Below, piece after piece: positions 15,752 through 23,873 of a stretch of 64,000 bases of DNA. The notes beneath the pieces were generated by a model. That model was not told the DNA's origin, did not search any database, and worked only from the letters and a program-made list of their open reading frames with translations. The translations under genes and the position numbers were made by a program. How positions within the stretch are numbered: the stretch's first letter is position 1; each line of letters begins with the position of its first letter. The stretch covers positions 4,836,001-4,900,000 of the forward strand of contig NZ_CP084561.1 of NCBI RefSeq assembly GCF_021789315.1, in the 5' to 3' direction. Source of the DNA: Arthrobacter sp. FW305-BF8. Lineage in GTDB: Bacteria; Actinomycetota; Actinomycetes; Actinomycetales; Micrococcaceae.

Positions 15752-16882
15752 TCACGCGGGGGTCGCCGCTGCAACGGGCGCTCCAGCCACCACGGCAGCG
15801 CGAACGCACAGCACATCCGGCAGGTGGGACGCCACCTCCGCAAAGGTTTCGCCCTCGTCCGCGCTGGCATACACCGCGCCGCCGCGCGTTCCGAAGTACA
15901 CCCCGGCGGGTTCCGCGGAATCCACGGAAGCCGCGTCCCTGAGCACCGCATTGAATTCTGACTGCGGCAGCCCGGAGTCCAGGCGCTTCCACGTGGCGCC
16001 GGCGTCGTCGGTACGGTGCACGGCGAGCTTTCCGTCCGGCGGGATGCGTTCGCCGTCGGCCTTCAGGGGAACAACCCAGGCCGTGCCTGCACGCCGGGGG
16101 TGGGTCAGCATGACGAACCCGAAATCGGCCGGCAGGCCCTCCGCTATCGATTCCCAGTTCTCGGCATTGTCGTCGGTGCGGTACACGCCGTGGTGGTTCT
16201 GCGCGTAAAGGCGGCCGTCGACGGCGGCATCCGCGGCAATCTTGTGCACGCACTGGCCGAATTCCGGGTTGGGATCGGGCATGAAGTAGGCGGAGATCCC
16301 TTTGTTCCGCGGCTCCCAGGACGTCCCGCCGTCGAGCGAGCGGTAGACGCCTCCCGTGCTCATGGCGACGTGCACGTTGTCCCCGGAGGAGTTGACCACG
16401 ATCGAGTGCGCGGCTGCGCCGCCATATCCTGCACCCCATTCGCTGCGGTGCGGGTGGTCCCACAGTCCGCGGTTCAACTCGAAGTGCTCGCCGCCGTCGG
16501 TCGATTTCCACACCGAAATCGGCTCCGCACCGGCCCAGACCACCCCCGGACGGGATTCGGCGTCGGGGTAGATCTGCCAGATGCGTTCCACGGCGGCGTC
16601 GGTGCCTTCGGGGAACTTGATGGCACCCTGCTCGGGCTCGGTCCAGCTGGCACCGAGGTCATCCGAGTGGGCAACGTAGGGGCCCCAGTGCTCGGACCGC
16701 ACCCCCACCATGATGCGGGTGCGGCCGTCCCGCGTATCGATTCCGATGCTCGGTATCTCGCTCATCAGGAAGTGCGGGCCGGAATAGGACCATTGCTTCC
16801 GGTCCTGGCTGGTGGCCAGCCAGAGGCCTTTTTTGGTCCCGATCGCTAAGACGAAACTCTCTGAGGCATTCATGCTCCCCAT
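15752..16882 (-). CDS. BNR/sortilin-type beta-propeller protein
   Basis: 376 residues made of repeated beta-propeller blades with Asp-box-like turns (SDDLGASWTEPE, SKSTDGGEHFELN-type, SLDGGTSWEPRN, TDDAGATWKRLD, SADEGETFAEV). No signal peptide or membrane segment is visible, so it is probably cytoplasmic. The domain is shared with sialidases, sortilins and photosystem-assembly factors, and no catalytic residues can be assigned. The start at 16882 has GGAG with a 7-nt spacer; the next ATG 9 nt downstream has its only purine run immediately adjacent. The coupling to a MoaD-like gene is the best clue to function, which is otherwise unknown. Confidence 0.78.
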   Translation of the reverse strand: MGSMNASESFVLAIGTKKGLWLATSQDRKQWSYSGPHFLMSEIPSIGIDTRDGRTRIMVGVRSEHWGPYVAHSDDLGASWTEPEQGAIKFPEGTDAAVERIWQIYPDAESRPGVVWAGAEPISVWKSTDGGEHFELNRGLWDHPHRSEWGAGYGGAAAHSIVVNSSGDNVHVAMSTGGVYRSLDGGTSWEPRNKGISAYFMPDPNPEFGQCVHKIAADAAVDGRLYAQNHHGVYRTDDNAENWESIAEGLPADFGFVMLTHPRRAGTAWVVPLKADGERIPPDGKLAVHRTDDAGATWKRLDSGLPQSEFNAVLRDAASVDSAEPAGVYFGTRGGAVYASADEGETFAEVASHLPDVLCVRAAVVAGAPVAAATPA

Positions 16883-16957
16883 GCAACCACTCCGCTGGAG
16901 GGGCTGCAATGGTTTGAGCCCCCGCGGGTTTCGTGGGTTTCGTTGCCCGGGCGGGAC

Positions 16958-17245
16958 CTAGGACCCCGTCCTTGCACCGGCTTTGGCGCTGCCGGCTTTC
17001 CCGGCGCGGCGGTTCCGCCACCACCGGCGGAGCAGGTCGGCCGCTGCCAGGATTCCGGCCAGGGGCGTCAGAACGGCAGCGGCGTAGACAAACAGCAGCC
17101 ATGTCAGCGTGGCGATCGGAGGCTGGCTCCGGCTCAGCAGAGACAGGCCACCAAAAAGGCCCGCCACCCAGAAGAGCACCACCAGCGTCAGCACGGCTGC
17201 CGCCGGAAAGTACTCGTTCCGCACCACCCTCTTCAAGGTTTCCAC
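16958..17245 (-). CDS. small two-helix membrane protein
   Basis: About 95 residues with two membrane segments (YFPAAAVLTLVVLFWVAGLF and ATLTWLLFVYAAAVLTPLAG) and a basic Arg/Lys-rich tail (RRWWRNRRAGKAG). I place the start at a GTG preceded by AGGAGG at 7 nt; an adjacent GTG 3 nt upstream (spacer 4) and ATGs at 17275 and beyond are alternatives with weaker support. It is divergent from umuD. Function unknown. Confidence 0.65.
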   Translation of the reverse strand: METLKRVVRNEYFPAAAVLTLVVLFWVAGLFGGLSLLSRSQPPIATLTWLLFVYAAAVLTPLAGILAAADLLRRWWRNRRAGKAGSAKAGARTGS

Positions 17246-17392
17246 CACTGATCCTCCTGCGCCTTGCATCCCCATGAGACCAGTATGCGACGCAGACCCG
17301 CTGTCACCGAGACGGCACGGCGAACGTGTGATGAATCCAACCGCTGCCTGGCCTGGCTGCATTCTGTCAGTCGGGAGGACTACACTGCATTA

Positions 17393-17408
17393 TCGAACAT
17401 ATATTCGA
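17393..17408. promoter_or_regulatory. LexA (SOS) box of umuDC
   Basis: TCGAACATATATTCGA matches the actinobacterial SOS box TCGAAC-N4-GTTCGA at 11 of 12 defined positions. It ends 13 bp before the umuD GTG, where it would cover the -10 region. Confidence 0.85.
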
Positions 17409-17421
17409 AACAAGGTGTGTT

Positions 17422-17853
17422 GTGGGTGTGATCATCGGACCGCGCGTGATAGAGGCGGGACTTTCCCTGCGGCTAGTGCTGATTTCGCCCGTGGCCGTGG
17501 CGGCGGGCTTCCCGTCCCCCGCCCAGGACTACTTTGACGGGCGGATCGACCTCAATGAGCACCTGATCAAGGACATCACCAGCACCTATATCGTGCGGGT
17601 ATCCGGGGACTCGATGGAACAGGCCGGCATCAGCGACGGGGACGAACTGATCGTCAACCGGGCGCTGGAACCGCGCGACGGGTCCGTGGTCGTCGCGGTG
17701 CTGGACGGTGAGCTCACCGTCAAGCGCCTGAAGGTCACCGCGGCAGGCGTGGTGCTCCAGGCCGCCAACCCTTTGTATCCGGACATCAACGTCCCCGCCC
17801 TGGCCGATCTCACCATCTGGGGCGTGGCCACGAGGTGCCTGCACCATGTCTAG
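17422..17853 (+). CDS. umuD: UmuD-like S24 self-cleaving subunit of translesion polymerase V
   Basis: 143-residue LexA/S24-family protein. RecA-stimulated self-cleavage would occur at Ala28-Gly29 (VAAGFPSP). The Ser/Lys dyad is Ser64 (SGDSMEQAGI) and Lys101 (LTVKRLKV), with spacing normal for the family. The start is GTG with AAGG 6 nt upstream. Its last 8 bp overlap umuC. The SOS box just upstream shows DNA-damage control. Confidence 0.92.
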   Translation: MGVIIGPRVIEAGLSLRLVLISPVAVAAGFPSPAQDYFDGRIDLNEHLIKDITSTYIVRVSGDSMEQAGISDGDELIVNRALEPRDGSVVVAVLDGELTVKRLKVTAAGVVLQAANPLYPDINVPALADLTIWGVATRCLHHV

Positions 17854-19129
17854 TTCGCGGCAGCAAATAGCGCTGGTGGACGTGAACTGCTTCTACGCCA
17901 GCGCGGAGCGCGCCTTCGACCCCTCCCTGGAAGGCAAGCCGCTCGTCGTGCTCTCCAACAACGACGGCTGCGCCGTGACCCGCAGTCCGGAGGCCAAGGC
18001 CCTGGGGATCAGCACGGGCGATCCGTGGTTTAAGCTCGCCCCTCGGGCCAAGGAATGGGGCCTCATTGCCCGGTCCAGCAACTATGAACTGTACGGCGAC
18101 ATCAGCTCCCGCGTCATGGAACTGCTGGGACGCTACTCGGCCTGGCTTGAGGTGTACAGCATCGACGAGGCGTTCCTGGGCATCAAGGGCAGCCCCGAGA
18201 AGGTGGTGGGTCTCGGCCGGACCATCAAGGCCGCGGTCCAGCGCAACGTCGGGGTGCCCGTGTGCGTCGGCATCGCCGCCACCAAGACGCTCGCCAAACT
18301 GGCCAACCGGTGGGCAAAGAACAACCCTGCGCTCGGCGGGGTGTGCCGCTGGGAGTCGATGGAGCCGGAGGTACGCGAACTGCTCATGGCCCGGCTGCCG
18401 GTCTCGGAGGTGTGGGGTGTGGCGGGCCGGCTCGAAAAGCGGTTGAACGCCCTTGGGATCTGCACCATCCTCGAGCTGAGCCGTGCCGATCCGGTGATGG
18501 TGCGCGACCGCTTTTCAGTGGTGCTGATGCGTACCGTGCTCGAACTGCGCGGGACGCCCTGCATACCGCTGGAGGAGGAGCGAATGGGTCGGGACCAGCT
18601 GATCTTCTCCCGCTCGTTTTCCACTCCCTTGGCGTCAGCTCCTGAATTTCGCCAGGTCCTGAGCGTCTACGCGCAACAGGCGAGTGCCCGGCTGGCCCGG
18701 CACCACCTCCAGGCCAAGGTCCTCACCGCGTTCGCCGGCACGTCCCATTACAATCCGAAGGACAAGTCGTTTCCCTCGGTATGCGTTCCGCTGCCCATGC
18801 CCACCTCAGACCCGGTACTGCTCACTAGGGCCGCCCATGCCCTGCTTCCCGCGATCCAGGACGGCGTCAAGTACGCCCGTGCCGGGATCATGGTCACCGA
18901 CCTGCGCCCGTCCGGCAACCAGCAGCCACTTGAGCCCTTCGCCAACCCGCACGAGGAACGCGGGATCGGCCCGCTGGTTGAGCAGGTCAGCCGGAAGTGC
19001 GGCAGGGGCACCATCGGACTCGGGTTCGCAGGCCTAAGGACCGGGCTGGATTGGAGCATGAAGCGTGAAATGCGTTCGCCACGCTACACGACGCACTGGG
19101 ACGAGTTGCCGGTGGTGCGTGCGGCCTGA
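17846..19129 (+). CDS. umuC: Y-family DNA polymerase V catalytic subunit
   Basis: 427-residue error-prone translesion polymerase. The metal-binding motifs are LVDVNCFYASAERAF near the N-terminus and YSIDEAFLG near residue 110. The helix-hairpin-helix region (PVSEVWGVAGRLEKRLNALG) and little-finger/DUF4113-like C-terminus (RYTTHWDELPVV) are present. The protein is full length for UmuC. It is translationally overlapped with umuD and shares its SOS promoter. Confidence 0.94.
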   Translation: MSSSRQQIALVDVNCFYASAERAFDPSLEGKPLVVLSNNDGCAVTRSPEAKALGISTGDPWFKLAPRAKEWGLIARSSNYELYGDISSRVMELLGRYSAWLEVYSIDEAFLGIKGSPEKVVGLGRTIKAAVQRNVGVPVCVGIAATKTLAKLANRWAKNNPALGGVCRWESMEPEVRELLMARLPVSEVWGVAGRLEKRLNALGICTILELSRADPVMVRDRFSVVLMRTVLELRGTPCIPLEEERMGRDQLIFSRSFSTPLASAPEFRQVLSVYAQQASARLARHHLQAKVLTAFAGTSHYNPKDKSFPSVCVPLPMPTSDPVLLTRAAHALLPAIQDGVKYARAGIMVTDLRPSGNQQPLEPFANPHEERGIGPLVEQVSRKCGRGTIGLGFAGLRTGLDWSMKREMRSPRYTTHWDELPVVRAA

Positions 19130-19152
19130 CCGGCCACGCGTCCGCGGACCGT

Positions 19153-19353
19153 TCAGTCCACAAATTCAGACTGCGTCTCGATGAAATCCCACTCGGCTTC
19201 GGTCAAGACTGCCTGCGGTGTATCCGGGTGCGGACCTCCCGCCTCGGCGATCCCCTGCATCACGAACAGCGGAACGTCACCGGCCCGCAGGTTTTCGCGA
19301 AGCCACTCCTTGCTTTTCAGGTCAAGATCAAGCCACCACATGTAAATCTGCAT
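19153..19353 (-). CDS. small acidic hypothetical protein
   Basis: 66 residues, soluble, with Trp-rich start (MQIYMWWLDLDLKSKEW) and an acidic helix at the end (LTEAEWDFIETQSEFVD). It has an SD-like AAAGGCGG upstream and converges on umuC. No domain is recognised, but coding is supported by the balanced composition and by its fit in the 400-bp gap between umuC and the stress protein gene. Confidence 0.55.
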   Translation of the reverse strand: MQIYMWWLDLDLKSKEWLRENLRAGDVPLFVMQGIAEAGGPHPDTPQAVLTEAEWDFIETQSEFVD

Positions 19354-19529
19354 GGGACGCCGCCTTTCTACGTCTCCACGCTAGGCTCGCCACGGCCGGG
19401 ATTCAAGGGAAAATCAGCACTCTTCTCCGCGGGACAGCACCCGTGCCGCAGGGCCAAAAACCGTCGCTGAGCTGGGCCGAAAGGGCTGTGGCTATGGTCT
19501 TTCCTGACGCCGCAGGCACACAATTGATT

Positions 19530-20036
19530 ATGGATGCAGAGCATTTCAGCGGGCCGCCTCCCCTCCTCGTGGGCATGGTCCCCGGTCAGCATCCGGAGGT
19601 CCTCAAGACCGCGGTCACTCTGGCCCAAAAGCTGTCCGCCCCGCTGCTGTGCGCCTACGTGGACGAAGCAAGCTACCTGGTTGAGTGGGATCCCGCGCGC
19701 TCTGCGCACCGGCTTTCGCTGCATCCCGACAGGGACGACGACGACATCCGTTCCGTGACGACGGAACTGAAGTCGGCCATCGGCTCGGCCCTACAGGACG
19801 GAGGGCCGGCGTGGACCTTGCGCACGCTTGCCGGGGATCCCGCACGGGCCCTCGGCAGGCTGGCCTCCGAGGTCAATGCCCCCATGATCATTGTGGGCAC
19901 GCCGGAGCGCGGCTTCGGGCACCGGATCACTGAACTCCTGAACGGCTCCGTGGCCGCATGGCTCACCCACCACCAAAGCCGCCCCGTGTTGGTGGTCCCG
20001 TTCCGGATGGCCGCACACCAGGACAGGGCCGAGTAG
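19530..20036 (+). CDS. universal stress protein family (UspA-like)
   Basis: 168 residues in the Usp alpha/beta fold. The first strand PPLLVGMVPG lacks the common Asp of VVGVDGS. The ATP-type loop near the end reads IIVGTPERGFGHRITELLNGSVAAWLTHH, followed by RPVLVVP; it resembles the G-2x-G-9x-GS plan. An ATG at 19494 is in frame, but it sits in a TATGGT hexamer that may itself be a -10 box, so I prefer the later ATG. Role in stress or dormancy is family knowledge. Confidence 0.82.
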   Translation: MDAEHFSGPPPLLVGMVPGQHPEVLKTAVTLAQKLSAPLLCAYVDEASYLVEWDPARSAHRLSLHPDRDDDDIRSVTTELKSAIGSALQDGGPAWTLRTLAGDPARALGRLASEVNAPMIIVGTPERGFGHRITELLNGSVAAWLTHHQSRPVLVVPFRMAAHQDRAE

Positions 20037-20158
20037 CCAGCAGCCGCCCAAGACAATGGTGGAAAAGTAAAGCGAAAGTAGTTATTCGAGGTGGTGGCCA
20101 ACATGGCTACCGGCAAGTAAGCTGATCAGGCAGGCCGCCGCAGGCCCGCCCAAAGACT
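20037..20158. other. gene-free stretch before a strong terminator
   Basis: No convincing gene. It contains only a five-codon ORF (ATG at 20103, MATGK) and then runs into the hairpin at 20159. It could be a 3' UTR of the stress gene or a short independent transcript. Confidence 0.4.
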
Positions 20159-20203
20159 GCTCCGGAGTGCGTATCCCCCAATAACGCGCTCCGGAGCTTT
20201 TTT
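20159..20203 (+). terminator. Rho-independent terminator
   Basis: GCTCCGGAGTGCG and CGCGCTCCGGAGC pair over 13 bp with one G-U, around a 13-nt loop containing CCCCC, followed directly by six T. It ends transcription from the stress-protein side before the copper genes. Confidence 0.88.
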
Positions 20204-20285
20204 GTTGCCCAAAAACCTCCGAGGGCACAAGCGGTCTTGCCCGCGCGCTCACTTTCCGCATCCGCGTTGACCTGCCGCATCACCC

Positions 20286-20314
20286 TTGACTGATACCCCC
20301 TAGGGGTATAACTT
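20286..20314 (+). promoter_or_regulatory. csoR promoter with CsoR operator in the spacer
   Basis: TTGACT (-35, 20286-20291) and TAACTT (-10, 20309-20314) are 17 bp apart. The spacer is the palindrome ATACCCCCTAGGGGTAT, the G/C-tract type bound by CsoR. The ATG follows 6 nt after the -10, so the transcript is probably leaderless and fully occluded when CsoR is bound. Confidence 0.82.
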
Positions 20315-20320
20315 TGGGGC

Positions 20321-20677
20321 ATGGAAACTTCCGAAGGACAGACGCCGGCGGCGCCTAACGAAGAAGCGATTGCAGAGGCCCCGCAGCACGGCTACACGGC
20401 GGACAAGGATGCGTACCTGCGCCGGCTCCGGCGGATCGAGGGACAGGTCCGTGGCATTGCCCGGATGGTTGAGGAAGACAAATACTGCATCGACATCCTG
20501 ACGCAGGTCGCGGCCGTGACCAAGGCCCTGCACGCCGTCAGCCTCGGCCTCGTGGAAGAACACATTGGCCACTGCGTTGTCGGGGCGGCCTCCGAGCCTG
20601 ATCCTGACCTGCGGGCTGAAGCCATCGACCTCAAGGTCAAGGAGGCGGCGGGTGCCATCGGGCGCCTGCTGCGCTAG
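20321..20677 (+). CDS. csoR: copper-sensing repressor CsoR
   Basis: 118-residue all-helical repressor that releases DNA on binding Cu(I). The three ligands are Cys56 (DKYCIDIL), His81 and Cys85 (EEHIGHCVV), with the diagnostic 25 and 4 spacing of true CsoR rather than RcnR or FrmR types. A 25-residue disordered N-terminal extension precedes the core helix YLRRLRRIEGQVRGIARM. It is the first gene of csoR-copZ-copA, and its own operator overlaps the promoter, so it is autoregulated. Confidence 0.95.
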   Translation: METSEGQTPAAPNEEAIAEAPQHGYTADKDAYLRRLRRIEGQVRGIARMVEEDKYCIDILTQVAAVTKALHAVSLGLVEEHIGHCVVGAASEPDPDLRAEAIDLKVKEAAGAIGRLLR

Positions 20678-20736
20678 CGGCAAACCACCACCCACCAGCC
20701 GACCAACCCCGTTATCGCACCAACTAGGAGCCAGCA

Positions 20737-20967
20737 ATGAGTACCATCTCCACCAAAGTCCACGTCTCCGGCATGACCTGCGGGCACTGCGTATCAGCCG
20801 TCAGCGAGGAGCTCGAGGCGCTGGCCGGCGTCGAGGAAATCGACGTCGACCTCAACGCCGGCGGCGTTTCGACCGTCACCATTACTTCCACGCAGAAGCT
20901 CTCCCCCTCCGAAATCGGCGAGGCAGTGGCCGAGGCGGGCTACCTGGTGGTGGCCAACGAGGCCTGA
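20737..20967 (+). CDS. copZ: copper chaperone CopZ (heavy-metal-associated domain)
   Basis: 76-residue HMA protein with the Cu(I) site GMTCGHC (Cys15, Cys18) and the ferredoxin-like beta-alpha-beta-beta-alpha-beta pattern ending in GYLVVANEA. It delivers Cu(I) to CopA. It lies between csoR and copA, 59 bp and 60 bp from them, with an AGGAG SD. Confidence 0.94.
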   Translation: MSTISTKVHVSGMTCGHCVSAVSEELEALAGVEEIDVDLNAGGVSTVTITSTQKLSPSEIGEAVAEAGYLVVANEA

Positions 20968-21027
20968 CGCGCCTCCCATTCGTACCGAGCACGGCCAAGA
21001 TCGAGCACCACCAGAGAAGGACCAGTC

Positions 21028-23379
21028 ATGGGCACCGAACACCTTTCCGCAGGCTCCGCCAGCCGGGTGATCGAACTCGACGTCGAGGGCATGACCTGCG
21101 CGTCGTGCGTGAACCGGGTTGAAAAGAAGCTCGCCAAGCTTGACGGCGTCGAGGCCACCGTCAACCTCCCCCTGGAAACAGCGCACGTGACCGTCCCGGC
21201 CGGCATCACGGACCAACAGATCACAGACCAGGTAGCCTCCGCCGGCTACAAGGCGAGGATTAAAACGGTCATCGAGGAGGACCACGACCACACCGCGGCC
21301 GACGTCGCCCCGCATCACGAAGACCATATGGCGCACGGCGGCAGGGCATCAGAGCTGAAGCCGCGCCTGCTCGTCGCGGCGGTCCTGGCCGTGCCGGTGT
21401 TCCTCATCTCGATGTTCCCGGCTTTCCAGTTCCCCAACTGGGGCTGGGTGGCGGGCGCCCTGGCGCTGCCGGTGGTCAGCTGGGCTGCGTGGCCGTTCCA
21501 CAAGGCGGCCGCCATCAACGCCCGCCACCTCGCCTCCACCATGGACACGCTGGTATCGCTCGGAGTCATCGCTGCCTACCTGTTTTCCGCCTGGCAACTC
21601 CTCGCCGATCCGCGCCTGACCGAACACCCCGGCATGGAGCAGATGGGTGGCGCGGGTTCCGGCGGCCTGTACTTCGAGGTGGCCAGCGTGGTCACCACGT
21701 TCCTTCTGCTGGGCCGGTTCCTGGAGGCGAACGCCAAGGCGAAGGCCGGTGACGCGCTCAGGGCCCTCTTGGACCTGGGAGCCAAGGACGCCACCGTCCT
21801 GCAGGACGGCGCCGAGGTGAAGATCCCGGCAAGCCGGCTGGCTGTCGGGGACCTGATCGTGGTCCGCCCGGGCGAAAAGATCGCCACCGACGGCGTGGTG
21901 GTGGACGGCGCCTCGGCGGTGGATGCCTCCCTGGTCACCGGCGAATCAGTGCCGGTGGACGTGGGTCCGGGCAGCCATGTCACAGGTGCCACCATCAACA
22001 CGTCCGGCCGGGTCCTGGTCCGGGCCACCCGTGTCGGCGCGGAAACCACCCTGGCCCAGATGGGGCGGCTCGTTTCCCAGGCGCAGACCGGAAAGGCACC
22101 CATCGCCCGGCTTGCGGACCGCATCAGCGCAGTATTCGTGCCGGTGGTCCTGGCCATCGCCCTCCTCACATTCGCCGGCTGGCTGCTCGCCGCCGGACAG
22201 GACATCACCGGCCCGGAGCTCCGCGCCGCCTTCACAGCCGCGGTGGCCGTGCTGGTCATCGCCTGCCCCTGCGCCCTTGGCCTGGCCACCCCCGTGGGCC
22301 TCCTCACCGGCACCGGCCGCGGTGCGCAGCTGGGCATTCTCATCAAGGGTCCGCAGGTCCTGGAAGACACCCGCACGGTGGACACCATCCTCCTGGACAA
22401 GACCGGAACCGTCACCAGCGGCCAGCTCTCCGTCGAGGCCACCGTGGCATTCGCCCCGTTCAGCGAGGCGGAAGTCCTGCGGCTGGCCGGTGCGGTCGAG
22501 TCGGCGTCGGAGCATCCGATCGCCGCCGCGATCGCCGCCGCCGCACGGTCCGCCGTGCCCGCCATGGGGCAGCCGTCGCACACCAGCCACAGCGGCAGGG
22601 AAGCGGACGACGACGCCGGCCTGCCCGCCGTCGTCGGCTTCCGGTCCGCACCCGGCGGCGGAGTGGTGGGCACCGTGGAGGGCCGGCTCGTGGTCGCCGG
22701 CCGGAGCGGGTGGCTACGGGACAACGGCGTGGAGCCCACGCCGGCACAGGACCAGGCGCTCCGCGCCGCCGAACAGTCCGGCGCCACAGCCATCTGGCTG
22801 GCGGTGGACGGCGAGGCTGCCGGCATCGTCGAACTGCGGGATACGGTCAAGGCGGGATCGGCGGTGGCCGTCGCGCGGTTCAAGGCCCTGGGCCTGCGGC
22901 CCATGCTGCTCACCGGCGACAACACCGCCGTCGCAGCGCAGGTGGCCGCCGCCGTCGGAATCGCCGCGGACGATGTTTTCGCCGGCGTCCTGCCCGAAGG
23001 CAAGGTGGACGCAGTCCGCCGGCTGCAAGCCGGCGGCGCGACCGTGGCCATGGCGGGAGACGGCGTGAACGACGCCGCCGCCCTGGCGCAGGCCGATCTG
23101 GGCATCGCGATGGGCTCCGGCACAGACGTGGCGATCGAAGCCGCCGACCTGACCGTGATGGGCAACGACCTGGGGCAGGTGGCCACCGCGATCGAGCTGT
23201 CCCGCCGCACCCTGGCCACCATCAAGACCAACCTGTTCTGGGCCTTCTTTTACAACGCGATGGGCATTCCCCTGGCGGCCCTCGGCCTGCTCAATCCGAT
23301 GATCGCAGGGGTGGCCATGGCAGCGAGTTCCGTGCTGGTGGTGGCCAACTCGCTCAGGCTTCGCCGCTTCGGCAGGTAG
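21028..23379 (+). CDS. copA: Cu(I)-exporting P1B-type ATPase
   Basis: 783-residue copper exporter of the inner membrane. An N-terminal HMA domain has GMTCASC (Cys24, Cys27), followed by a His/Asp-rich linker (EEDHDHTAADVAPHHEDHM). Eight membrane segments, the CPC motif (Cys413, Cys415), phosphorylated Asp457 (DKTGT), SEHP and GDGVNDAAAL follow. The N-domain carries an extra loop (MGQPSHTSHSGREADDDAG) with additional His. It is last of the copper operon and expected to be induced by copper through CsoR. Confidence 0.95.
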   Translation: MGTEHLSAGSASRVIELDVEGMTCASCVNRVEKKLAKLDGVEATVNLPLETAHVTVPAGITDQQITDQVASAGYKARIKTVIEEDHDHTAADVAPHHEDHMAHGGRASELKPRLLVAAVLAVPVFLISMFPAFQFPNWGWVAGALALPVVSWAAWPFHKAAAINARHLASTMDTLVSLGVIAAYLFSAWQLLADPRLTEHPGMEQMGGAGSGGLYFEVASVVTTFLLLGRFLEANAKAKAGDALRALLDLGAKDATVLQDGAEVKIPASRLAVGDLIVVRPGEKIATDGVVVDGASAVDASLVTGESVPVDVGPGSHVTGATINTSGRVLVRATRVGAETTLAQMGRLVSQAQTGKAPIARLADRISAVFVPVVLAIALLTFAGWLLAAGQDITGPELRAAFTAAVAVLVIACPCALGLATPVGLLTGTGRGAQLGILIKGPQVLEDTRTVDTILLDKTGTVTSGQLSVEATVAFAPFSEAEVLRLAGAVESASEHPIAAAIAAAARSAVPAMGQPSHTSHSGREADDDAGLPAVVGFRSAPGGGVVGTVEGRLVVAGRSGWLRDNGVEPTPAQDQALRAAEQSGATAIWLAVDGEAAGIVELRDTVKAGSAVAVARFKALGLRPMLLTGDNTAVAAQVAAAVGIAADDVFAGVLPEGKVDAVRRLQAGGATVAMAGDGVNDAAALAQADLGIAMGSGTDVAIEAADLTVMGNDLGQVATAIELSRRTLATIKTNLFWAFFYNAMGIPLAALGLLNPMIAGVAMAASSVLVVANSLRLRRFGR

Positions 23380-23389
23380 TGCCCCGGAC

Positions 23390-23662
23390 CTAGGCGGTAC
23401 CGAAGCGGATGGCCGAGCGGGCCTTCGCCTTGGCGGCCTCCTCGTCGCGGTCCTTCGCGGGAGCGTGGGTAACGAGGGCGTCGAGCAGGTGCTGGGTCAC
23501 GTGGGCTATCTCGTGCACGGCGCGCTCGAACGCCTCCTCATTCGCCTTCGACGGCTTGGTACTGCCGCTCACCTTGCGCACGTACTGCAGCGCTGCGGCG
23601 TGGATCTCCTCGGACGTAGCGTGCGGTTCGTAGTTGTGGAGGGTACGGATATTCCGGCACAT
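23390..23662 (-). CDS. DUF2277 family protein
   Basis: 90 residues starting MCRNIRTLHNYEPHATSEEI, the conserved opening of the DUF2277 family, with the typical AALQYVRKVSG segment. It converges on copA with 10 bp between stops. A TAGCAT hexamer lies 6 nt before the ATG and no SD is present, so it is probably leaderless. Function unknown. Confidence 0.88.
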   Translation of the reverse strand: MCRNIRTLHNYEPHATSEEIHAAALQYVRKVSGSTKPSKANEEAFERAVHEIAHVTQHLLDALVTHAPAKDRDEEAAKAKARSAIRFGTA

Positions 23663-23668
23663 ACCCCC

Positions 23669-23674
23669 ATGCTA
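23669..23674 (-). promoter_or_regulatory. -10 box of the DUF2277 gene (leaderless)
   Basis: TAGCAT, 6 nt before the ATG. No SD. Confidence 0.5.
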
Positions 23675-23704
23675 GGCTCTGGAGCGCCCAGGATCGACCC
23701 TTTC

Positions 23705-23723
23705 GCCCCGCTTCGGGCGGGGC
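23705..23723. other. GC-rich hairpin
   Basis: GCCCCGC and GCGGGGC arms around TTCGG. It lies upstream of the WXG100 unit with no T-run; role unclear. Confidence 0.4.
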
Positions 23724-23785
23724 AAGTGCCTATGGGGAGAACTCCATGGGGAGCGCTGCCCATCGACCCCGTTCTGGGCTAAGGA

Positions 23786-23791
23786 TAGGTT
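23786..23791 (+). promoter_or_regulatory. -10 box of the uORF-WXG100 transcript
   Basis: TAGGTT, 7 nt before the uORF ATG. TCGACC lies 17 bp upstream as a partial -35. Confidence 0.5.
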
Positions 23792-23798
23792 TGAGGCA

Positions 23799-23861
23799 AT
23801 GGATCTTCCGGACGAGCCGGAGGCCACGGGGGATGCCGAGTGGATCGGGTCCGTTGATTAA
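23799..23861 (+). CDS. 20-codon leaderless upstream ORF (candidate leader peptide)
   Basis: The frame encodes MDLPDEPEATGDAEWIGSVD, an acidic peptide, and ends TAA. The -10-like TAGGTT lies 7 nt before its ATG, so the mRNA would begin at or near this codon. The stop codon overlaps the start of the AAAGGAG SD of the WXG100 gene, placing a terminating ribosome on that SD. Coding is inferred from this architecture only. Confidence 0.4.
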   Translation: MDLPDEPEATGDAEWIGSVD

Positions 23862-23873
23862 AGGAGATACGTC

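Noticed and set aside
20065..20090. GGAA and GTT elements resembling a SigH/SigR promoter
   Set aside because: Spacing is 16 bp instead of 18-19, so the match is not convincing.
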